Counted from the first letter of the stretch, positions 1-9,189 are shown. The stretch is 64,000 bases of DNA from Candidatus Bathyarchaeota archaeon (GCA_026014725.1 JAOZHV010000044.1:278272-342271); one strand, 5' to 3'. Program-made: numbers and translations. Notes: generated from the sequence alone by a model not told the origin.

Positions 1-423
1 GAGTACGGCTTTGTCCCCCAAACCCTCTCTGCGGATGGCGACCCTTTAGATATCATGGCATTAAGTTATGAGCCATTAGAGGTGGGTGCAATAGCTAGAG
101 TTAGAGTAATAGGCGCATTGATAATTGAAGATGAAGAAGGCATTGACCCCAAAATCCTCTCAGTGCTCGTTGACGATGCAAGATTCAAAGGAATTGAGGA
201 TGCATCCCAAATACAAAAAAACAAGTTGATTGAGATTCAAGAATTCTTCGAGACCTACAAAAGACTTGAGCCGCACAAATGGACTAAGATAAAGGAATGG
301 AAAAACGCTGAAGAAGCCGTGAAAATAGTGGTAAAAGCAATAGAAACTTATCAAAAGTCCGAGTTTGCACATAACACCAAAGATATAAACAAAGATAAGG
401 TGACGGAGGCGACCAAAAGCTGA
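1..423 (+). CDS. ppa: Inorganic pyrophosphatase, 5' end cut by window edge
   Basis: Soluble family I inorganic pyrophosphatase hydrolyses PPi to two phosphates in the cytoplasm and so drives biosynthetic reactions forward. The frame is open from base 1, beginning EYGFVPQT, followed by the signature DGDPLDIM (D12, D14 and D17 of the visible part), whose acidic residues bind catalytic metal. A second acidic stretch, VDDARFKG, follows, then a helical C-terminus (WKNAEEAVKIV) that is usual for the family. About 141 residues are visible; roughly 30-50 N-terminal residues, including the start, lie outside the window. A start at the internal ATG (base 55) would remove the DxDPxD motif, so it is rejected. 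The Nudix gene follows 14 nt later and may be co-transcribed. Confidence 0.95.
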   Translation, partial: EYGFVPQTLSADGDPLDIMALSYEPLEVGAIARVRVIGALIIEDEEGIDPKILSVLVDDARFKGIEDASQIQKNKLIEIQEFFETYKRLEPHKWTKIKEWKNAEEAVKIVVKAIETYQKSEFAHNTKDINKDKVTEATKS

Positions 424-437
424 TCTCGCAACGAGAT

Positions 438-884
438 GTGCCCAAAGGCAAGGTCTTGGTTAGCGCCTATGCTGTAATTGAGGGAAAAGAAGAAGGAATC
501 TTGTTCATAATTGAAGGCGATGCGCCTTACCATAAAATGGTTGTCCTTCCCGGAGGATACGTTAAGCCAAATGAAACAATAGAGCAAACAGTTGTCCGTG
601 AAGTTGAAGAAGAAACAGGCTTACATGTTGCTACAACTAAATTTCTCGGTCTCTATCAGGATTTCTTAACTGAAAACGGTGACGACCCTGTCAATCACAT
701 CATCGCCGTCTACAAAGTTGACGTTGTTGGAGGCAGATTAATCTTCTCTAAAGAAGCAACCGCGTACAAGTGGCTAACTGCGCAAGAAGCACTGGCTTCT
801 GCAGAATTGCCTAACATATTCAAACAAATCATCGCAGATGTTGGAAAAGAACACAAAAGACGTTTCAAAATAGGGAACCCTTAG
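438..884 (+). CDS. Nudix hydrolase
   Basis: A 148-residue protein made of one Nudix domain. The full Nudix box is visible at about residues 40-62: G40, E46, then REVEEETGL at 54-62, with the metal-binding glutamates at 55, 58 and 59. Nudix enzymes split nucleoside diphosphates linked to another group X; the substrate cannot be told from the sequence. The strand preceding the box (VVLPGGYV) and the C-terminal YKWLTAQEAL resemble ADP-ribose/8-oxo-dGTP type members. The start is a GTG; an overlapping ATG two bases earlier is in another frame. It lies 14 nt after the pyrophosphatase gene and 18 nt before the next gene, so the three probably form one transcript concerned with phosphate-bond housekeeping. 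Confidence 0.9.
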   Translation: MPKGKVLVSAYAVIEGKEEGILFIIEGDAPYHKMVVLPGGYVKPNETIEQTVVREVEEETGLHVATTKFLGLYQDFLTENGDDPVNHIIAVYKVDVVGGRLIFSKEATAYKWLTAQEALASAELPNIFKQIIADVGKEHKRRFKIGNP

Positions 885-902
885 CTTTTTCCAGGGCGTG
901 GT

Positions 903-1322
903 TTGGTGACAAAGTTAAGCGAAAGTCACGAGCGAGCCTTGAGCAGCAGCCTCTACATTATAGAAGATAATTTGCAACGGATAAAGGCGCTTCTAAAGCA
1001 AACAGGCGAAAATGAACAAACCATCACATACCGCAGGGTAGGCAAGATAAGCCCTGAATCAAAATGCAAAGCGCTTGAGGCTATAGTTGAAATGCTAAAT
1101 GAAATCAAGCAGATCAAGGAAACATTCGAGTTAGAAACTGAAAAAATCAACTTAAGAGCAGAAATTTCAGCCGCTCTAGACGAAGTTTGGATTATCCTTG
1201 TCGATTTGGCGCCTGACAGGTTGAAAGCCTATGGAGAGCTTTCCGAGACTGAGAAGGCTTTGATTGCGTCTTATGCTTCATCGCTGGCGGATAAACTGAA
1301 GAAAATACAGGAATCCCTATAA
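903..1322 (+). CDS. Hypothetical helical protein
   Basis: I do not recognise this 139-residue protein. It is strongly charged and mostly helical, with heptad-like runs such as LKALLKQTGENEQ and ALEAIVEMLNEIKQIKETF that could form a coiled coil at about residues 15-85. It has no signal peptide, membrane segment or cysteine cluster (one Cys only), so it is probably cytoplasmic. The frame opens with TTG immediately followed by GTG; either could be the start, and the GG-rich stretch just upstream (cagggcgtgg) suits the GTG at 906. It is 18 nt after the Nudix gene and probably the last gene of that transcript, since about 110 AT-rich bases separate it from the next gene. Confidence 0.6.
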   Translation: MVTKLSESHERALSSSLYIIEDNLQRIKALLKQTGENEQTITYRRVGKISPESKCKALEAIVEMLNEIKQIKETFELETEKINLRAEISAALDEVWIILVDLAPDRLKAYGELSETEKALIASYASSLADKLKKIQESL

Positions 1323-1433
1323 ATAAAGAGAAACAGTTTGCGAATTTTTGTGTTTAAGGCATTAGGTAAACATTAAGAATAAGACTGCGTATTAATCAAG
1401 CAATCAACTATTAATTATAGAAGGTTTTATCTG

Positions 1434-3884
1434 TTGTCTTCTCAAGATGCTGAAAAAACTTCTAGCCCTTTGGACTTTAACTTAAAAACGGGTCTCTCTT
1501 CCGAAGAAGCACAGAGAAGATACCAGAAATTTGGCTATAACGAAATTCCAGAGAAAAAAATTAGTCCCTTTCGAAAATTTCTAAGCTACTTCTGGGGACC
1601 TATCCCTTGGATGATAGAGGCAGCCGCGGTTTTGTCTTTGGTGATTCAGCATTGGGAAGACTTCGGCATTATCTTGACCCTATTGATGGTTAACTCGATT
1701 GTGGGCTTTTGGCAGGAACGCAAAGCTGAAAGCGCAATTGGGATGCTAAAGAAAAGATTGGCGCCTACAGCACGTGTGCTACGGGATGGAGTTTGGCGTG
1801 AGATGCCGTCAAGAGACCTTGTGCCTGGCGACGTAGTTAGAGTACGTTTAGGCGACATTGTTCCAGCTGACGTTAAGCTCATGAAGGGCGATGATTTATT
1901 GCTTGATGAATCAGCGCTTACAGGCGAATCCTTACCCGTGGAAAAACGTGTTTCGGACTTGGCATACTCAGGGACAATTGTAAGGCAAGGAGAGATGGAT
2001 GCTTGCGTTGTTGCAACAGGTATAGCGAGCTTTTTAGGAAAAACGACAAAGCTAGTCGAAGAGGCAAAGACAGGAAGCCACTTCCAAAAAGCTGTCATAA
2101 AAATCGGAAATTACCTGATTGCCCTCGCCGCTATCATGGTTACAGCAGTGGTAATCACGGCTGTTTTCCGCGCGGAAAACTTGCTTGAAATTGTCCAGTT
2201 TGCGTTGGTCTTAACTGTTGCAGCCATACCTGTGGCGTTGCCCGCTGTTTTAACGGTAACTTTGGCTGTTGGCGCTATGGCGCTTGCCAAAAAAGAAGCC
2301 ATCGTAAGCAAACTCGTCTCCATTGAGGAAATGGCTGGCGTTGATGTATTATGTTGTGACAAGACTGGAACGATAACCAAGAACGAATTAACCGTAGCCG
2401 AAGCAAAGACGTTTAATGGCTTCCAAATAGGTGATGTGCTCTTATTTGCGTCACTGGCTTCCCGAGAAGAAAACCATGACCCCATTGACGATGCAGTGTT
2501 AAACAAAGCAAAGTCTATTCAAGCTGTCAAGCAAGAACTCAGTCAATACGCTGTAGTGGACTTCAAACCCTTTGACCCTGTTTCGAAACGTACAGAAGCA
2601 ACAATTGAGGATAAGGATGGTAGCCGCTTTAAAGTTTCTAAGGGTGCTCCACAGGTCGTTCTCTCCTTGGCCTCTAATACTATTGAATTTGCTAACCAAG
2701 TGGATGAAGCTGTAACAAGTTTTGCTAATCGCGGTTACCGTGCGCTTGGAGTTGTGAAAGGCAATGAAAAAGGCGACTGGCAATTTGCTGGCTTATTAGC
2801 CATTTATGACCCACCGCGCGAGGATTCTGCTGAAACAATCAAGACCGCCCAGAAAATGGGTGTAACTGTCAAGATGGTTACTGGTGACCATATTGCTATT
2901 GCTAAAGAAATTTCCAGAGAAGTCAATCTTGGAAGCAACGTTTTGACTGCTTCATCATTTGTAGACAAGCCTGACACTGAAGTAAAGGGTATAGTGGATA
3001 ACGCGGATGGCTTTGCTCAAGTTTTTCCAGAGCACAAATACCGTATTGTTCAGATTCTGCAGGACCGTGGTCACATTGTTGGAATGACTGGTGACGGTGT
3101 CAATGATGCGCCAGCGTTAAAGAAGGCAGATGCGGGCATAGCGGTGGCAGGTGCAACTGATGTAGCAAAATCAGCGGCTGATGTGGTACTTACCAAACCA
3201 GGGCTTTCGGTGATAATCGATGCTTTTAAGGAGAGTCGCAAGATTTTTCAGCGCATGCAAAACTATGCTATCTACCGCATGGCAGAGACAATCAGGGTAT
3301 TAATTTTCTTGACTTTTGCTATTATTGTGTTTAATTTTTATCCGTTAACAGCTGTGATGATTGTCATTTTGGCGTTGCTTAATGATTTGCCTATTATGAT
3401 GATTGCTTACGATAAAGTGAAAGTTCAAGAGAATCCCGTGAGATGGAACATGCGTGATGTGCTGATTGTTGCTTCTTTGCTGGGTGCCGTTGGGGTATTC
3501 AGCAGTTTTGGGCTTTTCTTAATCGGCATACAAGTATTACACTTACCTGCGGATATTTTGCAAACGCTTATTTTCTTAAAGATGACAGTGGCTGGGCACT
3601 TGACAATCTACTTAGCAAGAACTGGCGTACACCATTTTTGGACCCGCCCGTTGCCTTCAAATCAGCTATTCTTTACGACTGAAATCACGCAGGTTTTCGC
3701 TACATTATTAGCGGTTTACGGTGTTTTCATGAGTCCCATCGGCTGGTGGCTTGCCGCTTTTGTTTGGGGGTACGCACTGCTGGCTTTTCTGGTCACTGAC
3801 CTGCTTAAAATTCACTTTTTTAAGTTGCTAAGGCATAGCGAAGTGAACCTGATGTACACACCCATGGTTTCTCAAATTAAATGA
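1434..3884 (+). CDS. Plasma-membrane proton-efflux P-type ATPase (P3A type)
   Basis: An 816-residue ion pump that should export protons across the cytoplasmic membrane at the cost of ATP. In order: a cation-ATPase N domain (GLSSEEAQRRYQKFGYNE), two membrane segments near 60-110, actuator domain with TGES at 163-166, two membrane segments, phosphorylation motif DKTGT with Asp309, nucleotide domain, hinge GDGVNDAP near 553, and about six C-terminal membrane helices. The hydrophobic stretch around PVALPAVLTV is typical of P3A pumps of plants, fungi and some archaea, and it lacks the CPx of heavy-metal pumps. Start is TTG with gaagg about 10 nt upstream. The long C-terminal autoinhibitory tail of plant pumps is absent. 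Calcium or magnesium transport is a less likely alternative. Confidence 0.92.
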   Translation: MSSQDAEKTSSPLDFNLKTGLSSEEAQRRYQKFGYNEIPEKKISPFRKFLSYFWGPIPWMIEAAAVLSLVIQHWEDFGIILTLLMVNSIVGFWQERKAESAIGMLKKRLAPTARVLRDGVWREMPSRDLVPGDVVRVRLGDIVPADVKLMKGDDLLLDESALTGESLPVEKRVSDLAYSGTIVRQGEMDACVVATGIASFLGKTTKLVEEAKTGSHFQKAVIKIGNYLIALAAIMVTAVVITAVFRAENLLEIVQFALVLTVAAIPVALPAVLTVTLAVGAMALAKKEAIVSKLVSIEEMAGVDVLCCDKTGTITKNELTVAEAKTFNGFQIGDVLLFASLASREENHDPIDDAVLNKAKSIQAVKQELSQYAVVDFKPFDPVSKRTEATIEDKDGSRFKVSKGAPQVVLSLASNTIEFANQVDEAVTSFANRGYRALGVVKGNEKGDWQFAGLLAIYDPPREDSAETIKTAQKMGVTVKMVTGDHIAIAKEISREVNLGSNVLTASSFVDKPDTEVKGIVDNADGFAQVFPEHKYRIVQILQDRGHIVGMTGDGVNDAPALKKADAGIAVAGATDVAKSAADVVLTKPGLSVIIDAFKESRKIFQRMQNYAIYRMAETIRVLIFLTFAIIVFNFYPLTAVMIVILALLNDLPIMMIAYDKVKVQENPVRWNMRDVLIVASLLGAVGVFSSFGLFLIGIQVLHLPADILQTLIFLKMTVAGHLTIYLARTGVHHFWTRPLPSNQLFFTTEITQVFATLLAVYGVFMSPIGWWLAAFVWGYALLAFLVTDLLKIHFFKLLRHSEVNLMYTPMVSQIK

Positions 3885-3944
3885 CGACAACCCTGATTTA
3901 TGAAATGCCATTAGAAACTCGGCTGTCTGCTGTAATTTGCAAAA

Positions 3945-3952
3945 ATTTATAA
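3945..3952 (+). promoter_or_regulatory. TATA box of the surface-protein gene
   Basis: The sequence aatttataa lies about 65 nt before the ATG at 4016. This fits an archaeal TATA box placed about 25 nt before a transcript start near 3975 with a leader of roughly 40 nt. Assigned by sequence and spacing only. Confidence 0.4.
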
Positions 3953-4015
3953 CCATGCCGTCCAATATCACCGCTCGGAATATCATAAGAAAACAAGTGT
4001 TAGGTTGGTGCCTCC

Positions 4016-4978
4016 ATGATACGTATCTATATGTTACTTGGAATAGCCCTTGTAATGCTTTTTAGTTGTGGCTCTTTCGCAGGTTCTCTTGCGTTTCCCA
4101 TAACCCATGATGAGGGTCTTGCCTATATATCACTGGTCTATCAAGCGTTCAATCCTTTTCCGACGCCAACCCCGACCCCCCCACCTGAACCGACCCCTAC
4201 TCCTGTCCCAACGCCTAGACCTGAACCTTCAGCTAAACCCACAATAACAATAGACTGCAAAACCACCGCTTCTGCAAGCAACCCCAAAGTGCAAGTAACA
4301 GGTACCCTTACTTACAACAACACAGGCATTAGCGGTGCCGCCATATACGTTAGCTACAGCGTTGACGACGGAAACAATTGGGAGAACTTCTCGCTGGTTC
4401 AAACTCACGCTGACGGTGGCTATGAAGCTGTTTGGATTCCCAATGCAACAGGCAATTACTTGATTAGTGCCCAATGGGACGGAAACGATACGCTACACTG
4501 GATGAACGCCACCGCAAATTTAGCGACGATGCCTGATTTAGCAGGCAACCAGTTCTCGGTAGTGTCAAACTCAACCATATCCAACCTTGCATATAATGAT
4601 GCAAAACAAGAACTCAGCTTCAATACGAACGGAACCTCAAGCACAACAGGATACTTTCATGTTTGTATTCCAAAAACCCTCGTTGTCGATATCCAAACGG
4701 TAGAAGTAAACGTAGACGGCACCCCCGTTACATTTACCAGTAAATCTCACACTGATGTATGGGTTATCTCCTGCGTGTACACTCAGAGCCAACATGCCTT
4801 CACCGTGAAAATACCCTTCATGCAGACGATAACTCCAGCCACGATACCTTGGTTAGCCATAGTCATCGTCATAGTTGTATTGATCGCTGTTTTAGCTATC
4901 GCAGTAGTTATTAGACGCAGACGCAGAACAGCTGCAACCGTTGCAGCAATCCTTAAACAAGATCGACCAACATACTAA
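4016..4978 (+). CDS. Cell-surface protein with Pro/Thr linker and C-terminal anchor
   Basis: A 320-residue exported protein of unknown role. Residues 1-22 form a signal peptide or N-terminal anchor (MLLGIALVMLFSCGSFAGS). A Pro/Thr-rich linker (PTPTPPPEPTPTPVPTP) spans about 48-72. A beta-rich Ig-like domain with repeated N-x-S/T sites follows (VQVTGTLTYNNTGISGAAIYV). A hydrophobic helix (WLAIVIVIVVLIAVLAIAVVI) precedes an Arg-rich tail RRRRR near residue 300, the usual design of an archaeal membrane-anchored, N-glycosylated surface protein. The Ig-like part resembles the adhesive and transport-associated beta-sandwich modules of many Bathyarchaeia surface proteins, but no specific ligand can be named. 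It stands alone, flanked by a TATA-like promoter and an AT-rich gap. Confidence 0.8.
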   Translation: MIRIYMLLGIALVMLFSCGSFAGSLAFPITHDEGLAYISLVYQAFNPFPTPTPTPPPEPTPTPVPTPRPEPSAKPTITIDCKTTASASNPKVQVTGTLTYNNTGISGAAIYVSYSVDDGNNWENFSLVQTHADGGYEAVWIPNATGNYLISAQWDGNDTLHWMNATANLATMPDLAGNQFSVVSNSTISNLAYNDAKQELSFNTNGTSSTTGYFHVCIPKTLVVDIQTVEVNVDGTPVTFTSKSHTDVWVISCVYTQSQHAFTVKIPFMQTITPATIPWLAIVIVIVVLIAVLAIAVVIRRRRRTAATVAAILKQDRPTY

Positions 4979-5182
4979 ATACATGGGCTAAAATAGCGCT
5001 ATCCGACATGCTCTACTGTACTTTCCGGTTCTCTATTTTGGCGTTTTCTTTCGAAGTGCGATTGACTTAGCTCAGAATAAAGCCTTTCTTGGAATCTTCT
5101 CTCTTCCATTAGTTGTAAGAATGCATATTCTTAGGAATCGAGTACTAAGGAAGAACAAAAAAAGGGGAATTTTAAATGTTGT

Positions 5183-6064
5183 CTAAGAAAGAGGTTTGTA
5201 CAAGTCGATTGGGTGGAAAGCGTCTGTTTGTGACATAGCTTCTTTAGGTATACTGTTATATAGGAATCCTTGACCTGATTTGGTTAGGCTGATTTCTACA
5301 ATGTCTTTCGAGCTTGCTTGTATGCTAGAAGTAACCGTTCCAGTCAATGTTAACCACCCTATTCTTTGAAGTCTTACAGTAATTGAATGGGGTTCGCCAG
5401 CCTTCCACAAACCAAGTCCACTGGGCTGGCTTATTTGGGTATCAAGCGTTCCAACTTTGAACCAGCATGATTCATTTATGACCATGTTGGGATAGAACAA
5501 ACCCGTCTTTTTAAGCACTGTTTCTGTATCAATTAAGCTATCGATTTTATCAGTTGAAGGTGGGTGAATAGAGTTTGTAGCTCCAAAATCTGGATTATAG
5601 TTTGTTCCGAAGAATATTACGAACCTTTCAGTTATCCCTGTATCGGATGATATCTCAACGAGGTAAACTTCAGTTTTAGCATCCACGCTTTCCTTTTCAG
5701 CACCGGCTCTATGCGTGAAATTGAAATAGATTATATCTGGATAAAGGCTCGCAGGCTGCATTTTAATCTTTGTTCCATTCACCATCATTGTACCATTGAG
5801 AAAATTGCTTGGGTACTCATAGGGGCCTGCATAAGCGTAGATTACATCGACATCAAACTGTGGACCTAACTGTGCACTTGTTCTAGGTTCATTCGATTGC
5901 GGCGACGCTACTATTGCTGGAAAGTTTGGAAGAAGGAATGTAGCAATCAGTATACCTATTAAAAGCGTTGATATTGAAAAGATGGAATAGAGTAGTTTAT
6001 GATTTTTAACCTTCGTTATCGGTCTGTCTGATTTCTGACATGGTATGCATCTGACTATTGCCAT
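5183..6064 (-). CDS. Membrane-anchored exported protein of unknown function
   Basis: I do not recognise this 293-residue protein. A short cytoplasmic head with a CxxC pair (CIPC, residues 6-9) and basic residues is followed by one membrane helix at about 27-50 (LLYSIFSISTLLIGILIATF). The rest is a beta-rich extracellular domain with N-x-S/T sites (NGTM, NFTH, NESC), ending without a C-terminal anchor, so topology is N-in, C-out. The ATG is preceded by taggagagttgat, a good Shine-Dalgarno. It starts 12 nt after the stop of the 139-residue gene upstream and is very likely in its operon. Downstream (4979-5182) I see no gene. Confidence 0.7.
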   Translation of the reverse strand: MAIVRCIPCQKSDRPITKVKNHKLLYSIFSISTLLIGILIATFLLPNFPAIVASPQSNEPRTSAQLGPQFDVDVIYAYAGPYEYPSNFLNGTMMVNGTKIKMQPASLYPDIIYFNFTHRAGAEKESVDAKTEVYLVEISSDTGITERFVIFFGTNYNPDFGATNSIHPPSTDKIDSLIDTETVLKKTGLFYPNMVINESCWFKVGTLDTQISQPSGLGLWKAGEPHSITVRLQRIGWLTLTGTVTSSIQASSKDIVEISLTKSGQGFLYNSIPKEAMSQTDAFHPIDLYKPLS

Positions 6065-6076
6065 ATATCAACTCTC

Positions 6077-6496
6077 CTACTGATAAGAGTAAACTTGGGC
6101 TAGAGACCCCTCGCAGAACCACATAATGTACGGAGCGGGTGGCCACGGGAAATACGAGTCAGTTGTGCCTCCTCCATATAGCCCCACCGCTGTATATATA
6201 ATGTCGTTACTAGTCTGCACTTCATATTCAAAACCTACGCCGAAAGGGTCGTCTGTATCCCAAGGGACTGGCTCGTTGTAATCATACCAAATTCTATATC
6301 CCATATAGTGGTCATACCATTCATCCATGCAATCCATCATATGAACCAATGGGGGAGCCGGATCGTAGTATCCGCCTAAACCTCGTTGATGAGTAATGTA
6401 AATTTCTTCGAAATACCCGAATTCGTCTTGTCCCCATGCTGCAAGGGAGGTACCTGTTCTCTTTTTGCCCTTCGCTTGGGGGCTGGGCGGTGACAC
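6077..6496 (-). CDS. Aromatic-rich small protein, possibly an N-truncated exported protein
   Basis: A 139-residue protein opening with GTG and very rich in Tyr, Trp, Phe, Asp and Gly (WYDHYMGYRIWYDYNEPVPW; YFPWPPAPYIMWF). I do not recognise it. The composition resembles the end of an extracellular carbohydrate-binding or beta-sandwich domain rather than a cytoplasmic enzyme. There is no signal peptide in this frame, and a stop lies 12 codons upstream, so it may be a leaderless short gene or the remains of a longer one. A TATA-like tttataa on the minus strand near 6540-6548 would start the transcript only about 20-30 nt before the GTG, favouring a real, nearly leaderless gene. The next gene follows 12 nt after its stop. 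Confidence 0.45.
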   Translation of the reverse strand: MSPPSPQAKGKKRTGTSLAAWGQDEFGYFEEIYITHQRGLGGYYDPAPPLVHMMDCMDEWYDHYMGYRIWYDYNEPVPWDTDDPFGVGFEYEVQTSNDIIYTAVGLYGGGTTDSYFPWPPAPYIMWFCEGSLAQVYSYQ

Positions 6497-6591
6497 GCCC
6501 GCAATGCATTTAGCACAGCAATATGATAATCACATATTTTTGTTTATAAATTTTGTCATTTTCAATATATGGGCTAAAAAGCGCGCTAGAA

Positions 6592-7431
6592 TTATTTCAA
6601 TTTTTTGCGATTAATAATTATACCTGCACCTATGCCTATGCAAGCAATCGCTGTTACCGTAATAATAGCGACCGTTATATCAACAGTATTCGAGCTTAGC
6701 ACCATAAAAATCACTGTTTGTGAAGTGCCAACATTACCATATTTGTCCTCCGCATAAATCGTTGTTATGTAGCCCATTGGGTAAGTCTCTAAGAGTCGTA
6801 TTGCCGTAGATGGTCACGTTTTCTTTTCCATCAAGAGTATATGCTATCCATTCTGCAGGCTTATCAATTGAGAAATTCAAAGGGATATTCATTGTATTGT
6901 ATGTTCTATTATCTATCGATAACATAGTTATGTTAAATACAGAATCACTTGAATCAACCGTAAAATGAACAGTGTTTACCCAGGAAGCGACATAATTGGG
7001 GTATAAGAAACCTTCAGTCGTATATCGCTGAAAGGGTATATCTGAAGGTGGCTCACCTGAATAATTATAGAGTCGTTCTTCAATTCCAAAGTCTATTGAG
7101 TGTTTACCAGCCGGAAGTTCGGGCAAAAAAAATGATGCTAGTAGGACATAATTTTTATCAAATGCTAAAACTGCTGGGAAATGCATACGAATGATATCTT
7201 GGTATTCACCATCAATGCTGTAATTTAAAGAGCATTGTACACCTAACCCACAATAGAAGCTAATATTGCAGAGTATAGGGTTAGAATAGGTTTTGTCGAT
7301 TGGTGAGTATACGTTTAGTCCCAAAGGAAACGTTATTTTTTCAGGCGATTTTGCTTCGATCTTATAGTTCGTTGCAATGCAAAAAAAAGTATACAAATCA
7401 AGAAAACTGAAGTTACAATTTTCTTATTCAA
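6592..7431 (-). pseudogene. Surface protein gene with two apparent frameshifts
   Basis: Three reading-frame pieces join into one surface protein of a design common in this kind of archaeon. A TTG start at 7431, 7 nt after the Shine-Dalgarno AAGAAGG (7439-7445), opens a signal peptide MNKKIVTSVFLICILFF. At the run of eight A (plus strand 7381-7388) the frame must gain one base to continue as CIATNYKIEAKSPEK. The body (IPLNFSIDKPAEWIAYTLDG, then NVTIYGNTTL) is the Ig-like module usually followed by GLHNITVYAEDTFGNVG. Here the frame breaks after LPNGLHN, near 6761-6769, within a gttgtt repeat; dropping one base restores TIYAEDKYGNVGTSQTVIF and the C-terminal anchor with RKK tail. Both breaks are in short repeats, so assembly error and true pseudogene are both possible. 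Confidence 0.75.
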
Positions 7432-7564
7432 TTGGTAACCTTCTTACTTGAACCTAACAAGGGTTTTATATTAATAATTTTTGTTATAAAGTTTGTTATT
7501 AATTAGAAGAAACCCCATAGAGCGTAATAGTAAGCATTTACTCAGTTTTACCTATGGCATTTAA

Positions 7565-8638
7565 CTATTTTCGTAAAGCGGTTGGGATGTAGGCGCATCG
7601 TAGGTCAGACCCCAAAATGTCACCAGTATAATATAGTGCTGCTGAGCGGCATCCTCCGCAGATGTCGAGGAATTCGCAGACTCCGCATTTTCCGTTGAAT
7701 TTTTTTTCTCTGATTTTTTGGAACATGTCTGAGTTTTGCATGTCCTCCCAAATCTGCTTGAGTGTTTTGTCTTTTATGTTGCCGATTCGGTAAGCGTCAT
7801 TGTAGCTGCAGGGGATGGCGTCGCCGTTTTCTGCAACGCTAAAGAATTTGCCCATGAAGCATCTGCCAAGGAAGAAGTGGTTGTACCAGTTGTCAAAGTC
7901 GGGCATGCCTCGCTGTTTTGCCACGCGGGCGTAGAAGGGAATGTAAACGTTGATTGCTGGTTTGCCATTGTATTCTTGGGCTAAGTCGTAGAGTTTGTTG
8001 CATACCGATTCGTACTGTTGGGGTGTCAGGTCTGCTTTGAGGCTTTCTTTATCGCTACTATAGGGGATGAAGCCGTGAAATACGACCCAACGTGCGTCGT
8101 ATTTTTTGGCTAAGTCAAGCACGTGCCTGATGTCTTGTTCGTTTGCGTTTGTTATTTTGCCTTTGTTGGCAAACGTGTAGACGAGAACGTTGAGTAATTT
8201 TTCTTTGGAGAGTTTCTCTATCGCTGAGACCGCGGCGTCGTAAGCGCCTTCTCCACGGATGGCATCGTTTGTTTTTTTGCCGCCGTCAATGCTGACTGAG
8301 ATTTTGGTCTTGTTTTTTACAATCTGTTGAAAGGCTTGCTCATCCATGAGGCGACCATCAGTGATAATGCTGGTGCCTAAACCCAGACTTGTAGCATAAC
8401 TAAGCATTTCGAAGAGGTCTTTGCGGAGAAACGGTTGCCCCCCAGTGATGCCGAAAAAGGATGCGCCGAACTCGTTGACTTGGTCAACAATCTTTTTGGC
8501 ATCCGCAGTGTCAAGCTCGTCTGGAACAGCCATTTTCCCAGCTGAAACACAATGCACACAGTTGCTGTCGCATGCGTAGGTGCATCGCCAAGGAATAATG
8601 AATACTGGACCCTTCTTTTTCAAAGCCAAACTCTCCAA
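7565..8638 (-). CDS. Radical SAM/SPASM protein
   Basis: A 357-residue iron-sulfur enzyme that cleaves S-adenosylmethionine to start radical chemistry in the cytoplasm. The SAM-cluster motif CxxxCxxC is at C23, C27 and C30, followed by the GITGGQPFLRKDLF motif, which is the SAM-binding GGEP equivalent. A SPASM domain for extra clusters ends the protein (CSYNDAYRIGNI, then CGVCEFLDICGGCR). The family includes AhbD-like haem synthases, PqqE-type and peptide-maturing enzymes; no precursor peptide or haem genes are adjacent, so the substrate is open. The longest frame begins TTG at 8638, but a GGAG lies inside it, so the TTG at 8623 (LKKKGPVF) is the more likely start. It stands divergent to the OsmC gene. 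Confidence 0.88.
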   Translation of the reverse strand: MESLALKKKGPVFIIPWRCTYACDSNCVHCVSAGKMAVPDELDTADAKKIVDQVNEFGASFFGITGGQPFLRKDLFEMLSYATSLGLGTSIITDGRLMDEQAFQQIVKNKTKISVSIDGGKKTNDAIRGEGAYDAAVSAIEKLSKEKLLNVLVYTFANKGKITNANEQDIRHVLDLAKKYDARWVVFHGFIPYSSDKESLKADLTPQQYESVCNKLYDLAQEYNGKPAINVYIPFYARVAKQRGMPDFDNWYNHFFLGRCFMGKFFSVAENGDAIPCSYNDAYRIGNIKDKTLKQIWEDMQNSDMFQKIREKKFNGKCGVCEFLDICGGCRSAALYYTGDILGSDLRCAYIPTALRK

Positions 8639-8769
8639 GAGTTAATGGGTTATCAGAGCAGTTTTTTGGTATTTAACGCTTCATGTTTGATACCTAAATT
8701 ATTAAGATAGTCGTGGACAGCAGAATTCTTAAATCGAAAGTAGCGCTTCCTTTGTTAGTGGTGATTTTA

Positions 8770-9189
8770 ATGGCAAAAATAAAAGCCAGTGCAAAATTGT
8801 TGGAAAACACTCGTTTAGTAGCGGAAAATAGCCGAGGGCACAGCGTTATCTGCGACCTGCCGAAAGCCTCAGGCGGTGATGACACAGGACCAACCCCTCT
8901 AGAGTTGGCTTTGATGTCCTTGGCGGGCTGTGGCGTAATAATTTATGCGGATGTGTGCAAAAACAGCAAGATTGAAGCCGGCGATATTCAAATTGAAGTT
9001 GAAGCAGAAAAATCGCCAGACGTGCCCACACTAAACTCTGTGACAATGAAAGTCAACATTTCCTCGAAGGCACGCAAGGCTCTGGCGGAAGCGGCTTGGC
9101 GCAGGACTGAAGCTAATTGCCCAGTAATCTACATCTACAAGGAATCAGTTCCAGTTAAGGTTGAAGCAGACATCAAAGCCGCGCCCTAA
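8770..9189 (+). CDS. OsmC/Ohr-family protein
   Basis: A 139-residue OsmC-like protein. These are dimeric thiol peroxidases that reduce organic hydroperoxides. The two redox cysteines of the family are visible: one in the helix after LMSLAGCGVIIYADV and one in EANCPVIYIY near the end. The helix motif GPTPLELALMSLAGC is diagnostic. An upstream in-frame extension of 19 hydrophobic residues exists, but the ATG at 8770 fits the family N-terminus (MAKIKASAKLLENTR) and has a GTG-rich stretch before it. A TATA-like taaattattaag lies near 8694-8705. Activity on organic peroxides is inferred from the family; some members bind lipids or sulfur species instead. Confidence 0.88.
   Translation: MAKIKASAKLLENTRLVAENSRGHSVICDLPKASGGDDTGPTPLELALMSLAGCGVIIYADVCKNSKIEAGDIQIEVEAEKSPDVPTLNSVTMKVNISSKARKALAEAAWRRTEANCPVIYIYKESVPVKVEADIKAAP

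Noticed and set aside
6321-6509. A 62-residue frame starting at the ATG 6509
   Set aside because: Arg-rich out-of-phase reading of the aromatic-rich gene; no coding character beyond the first codons.
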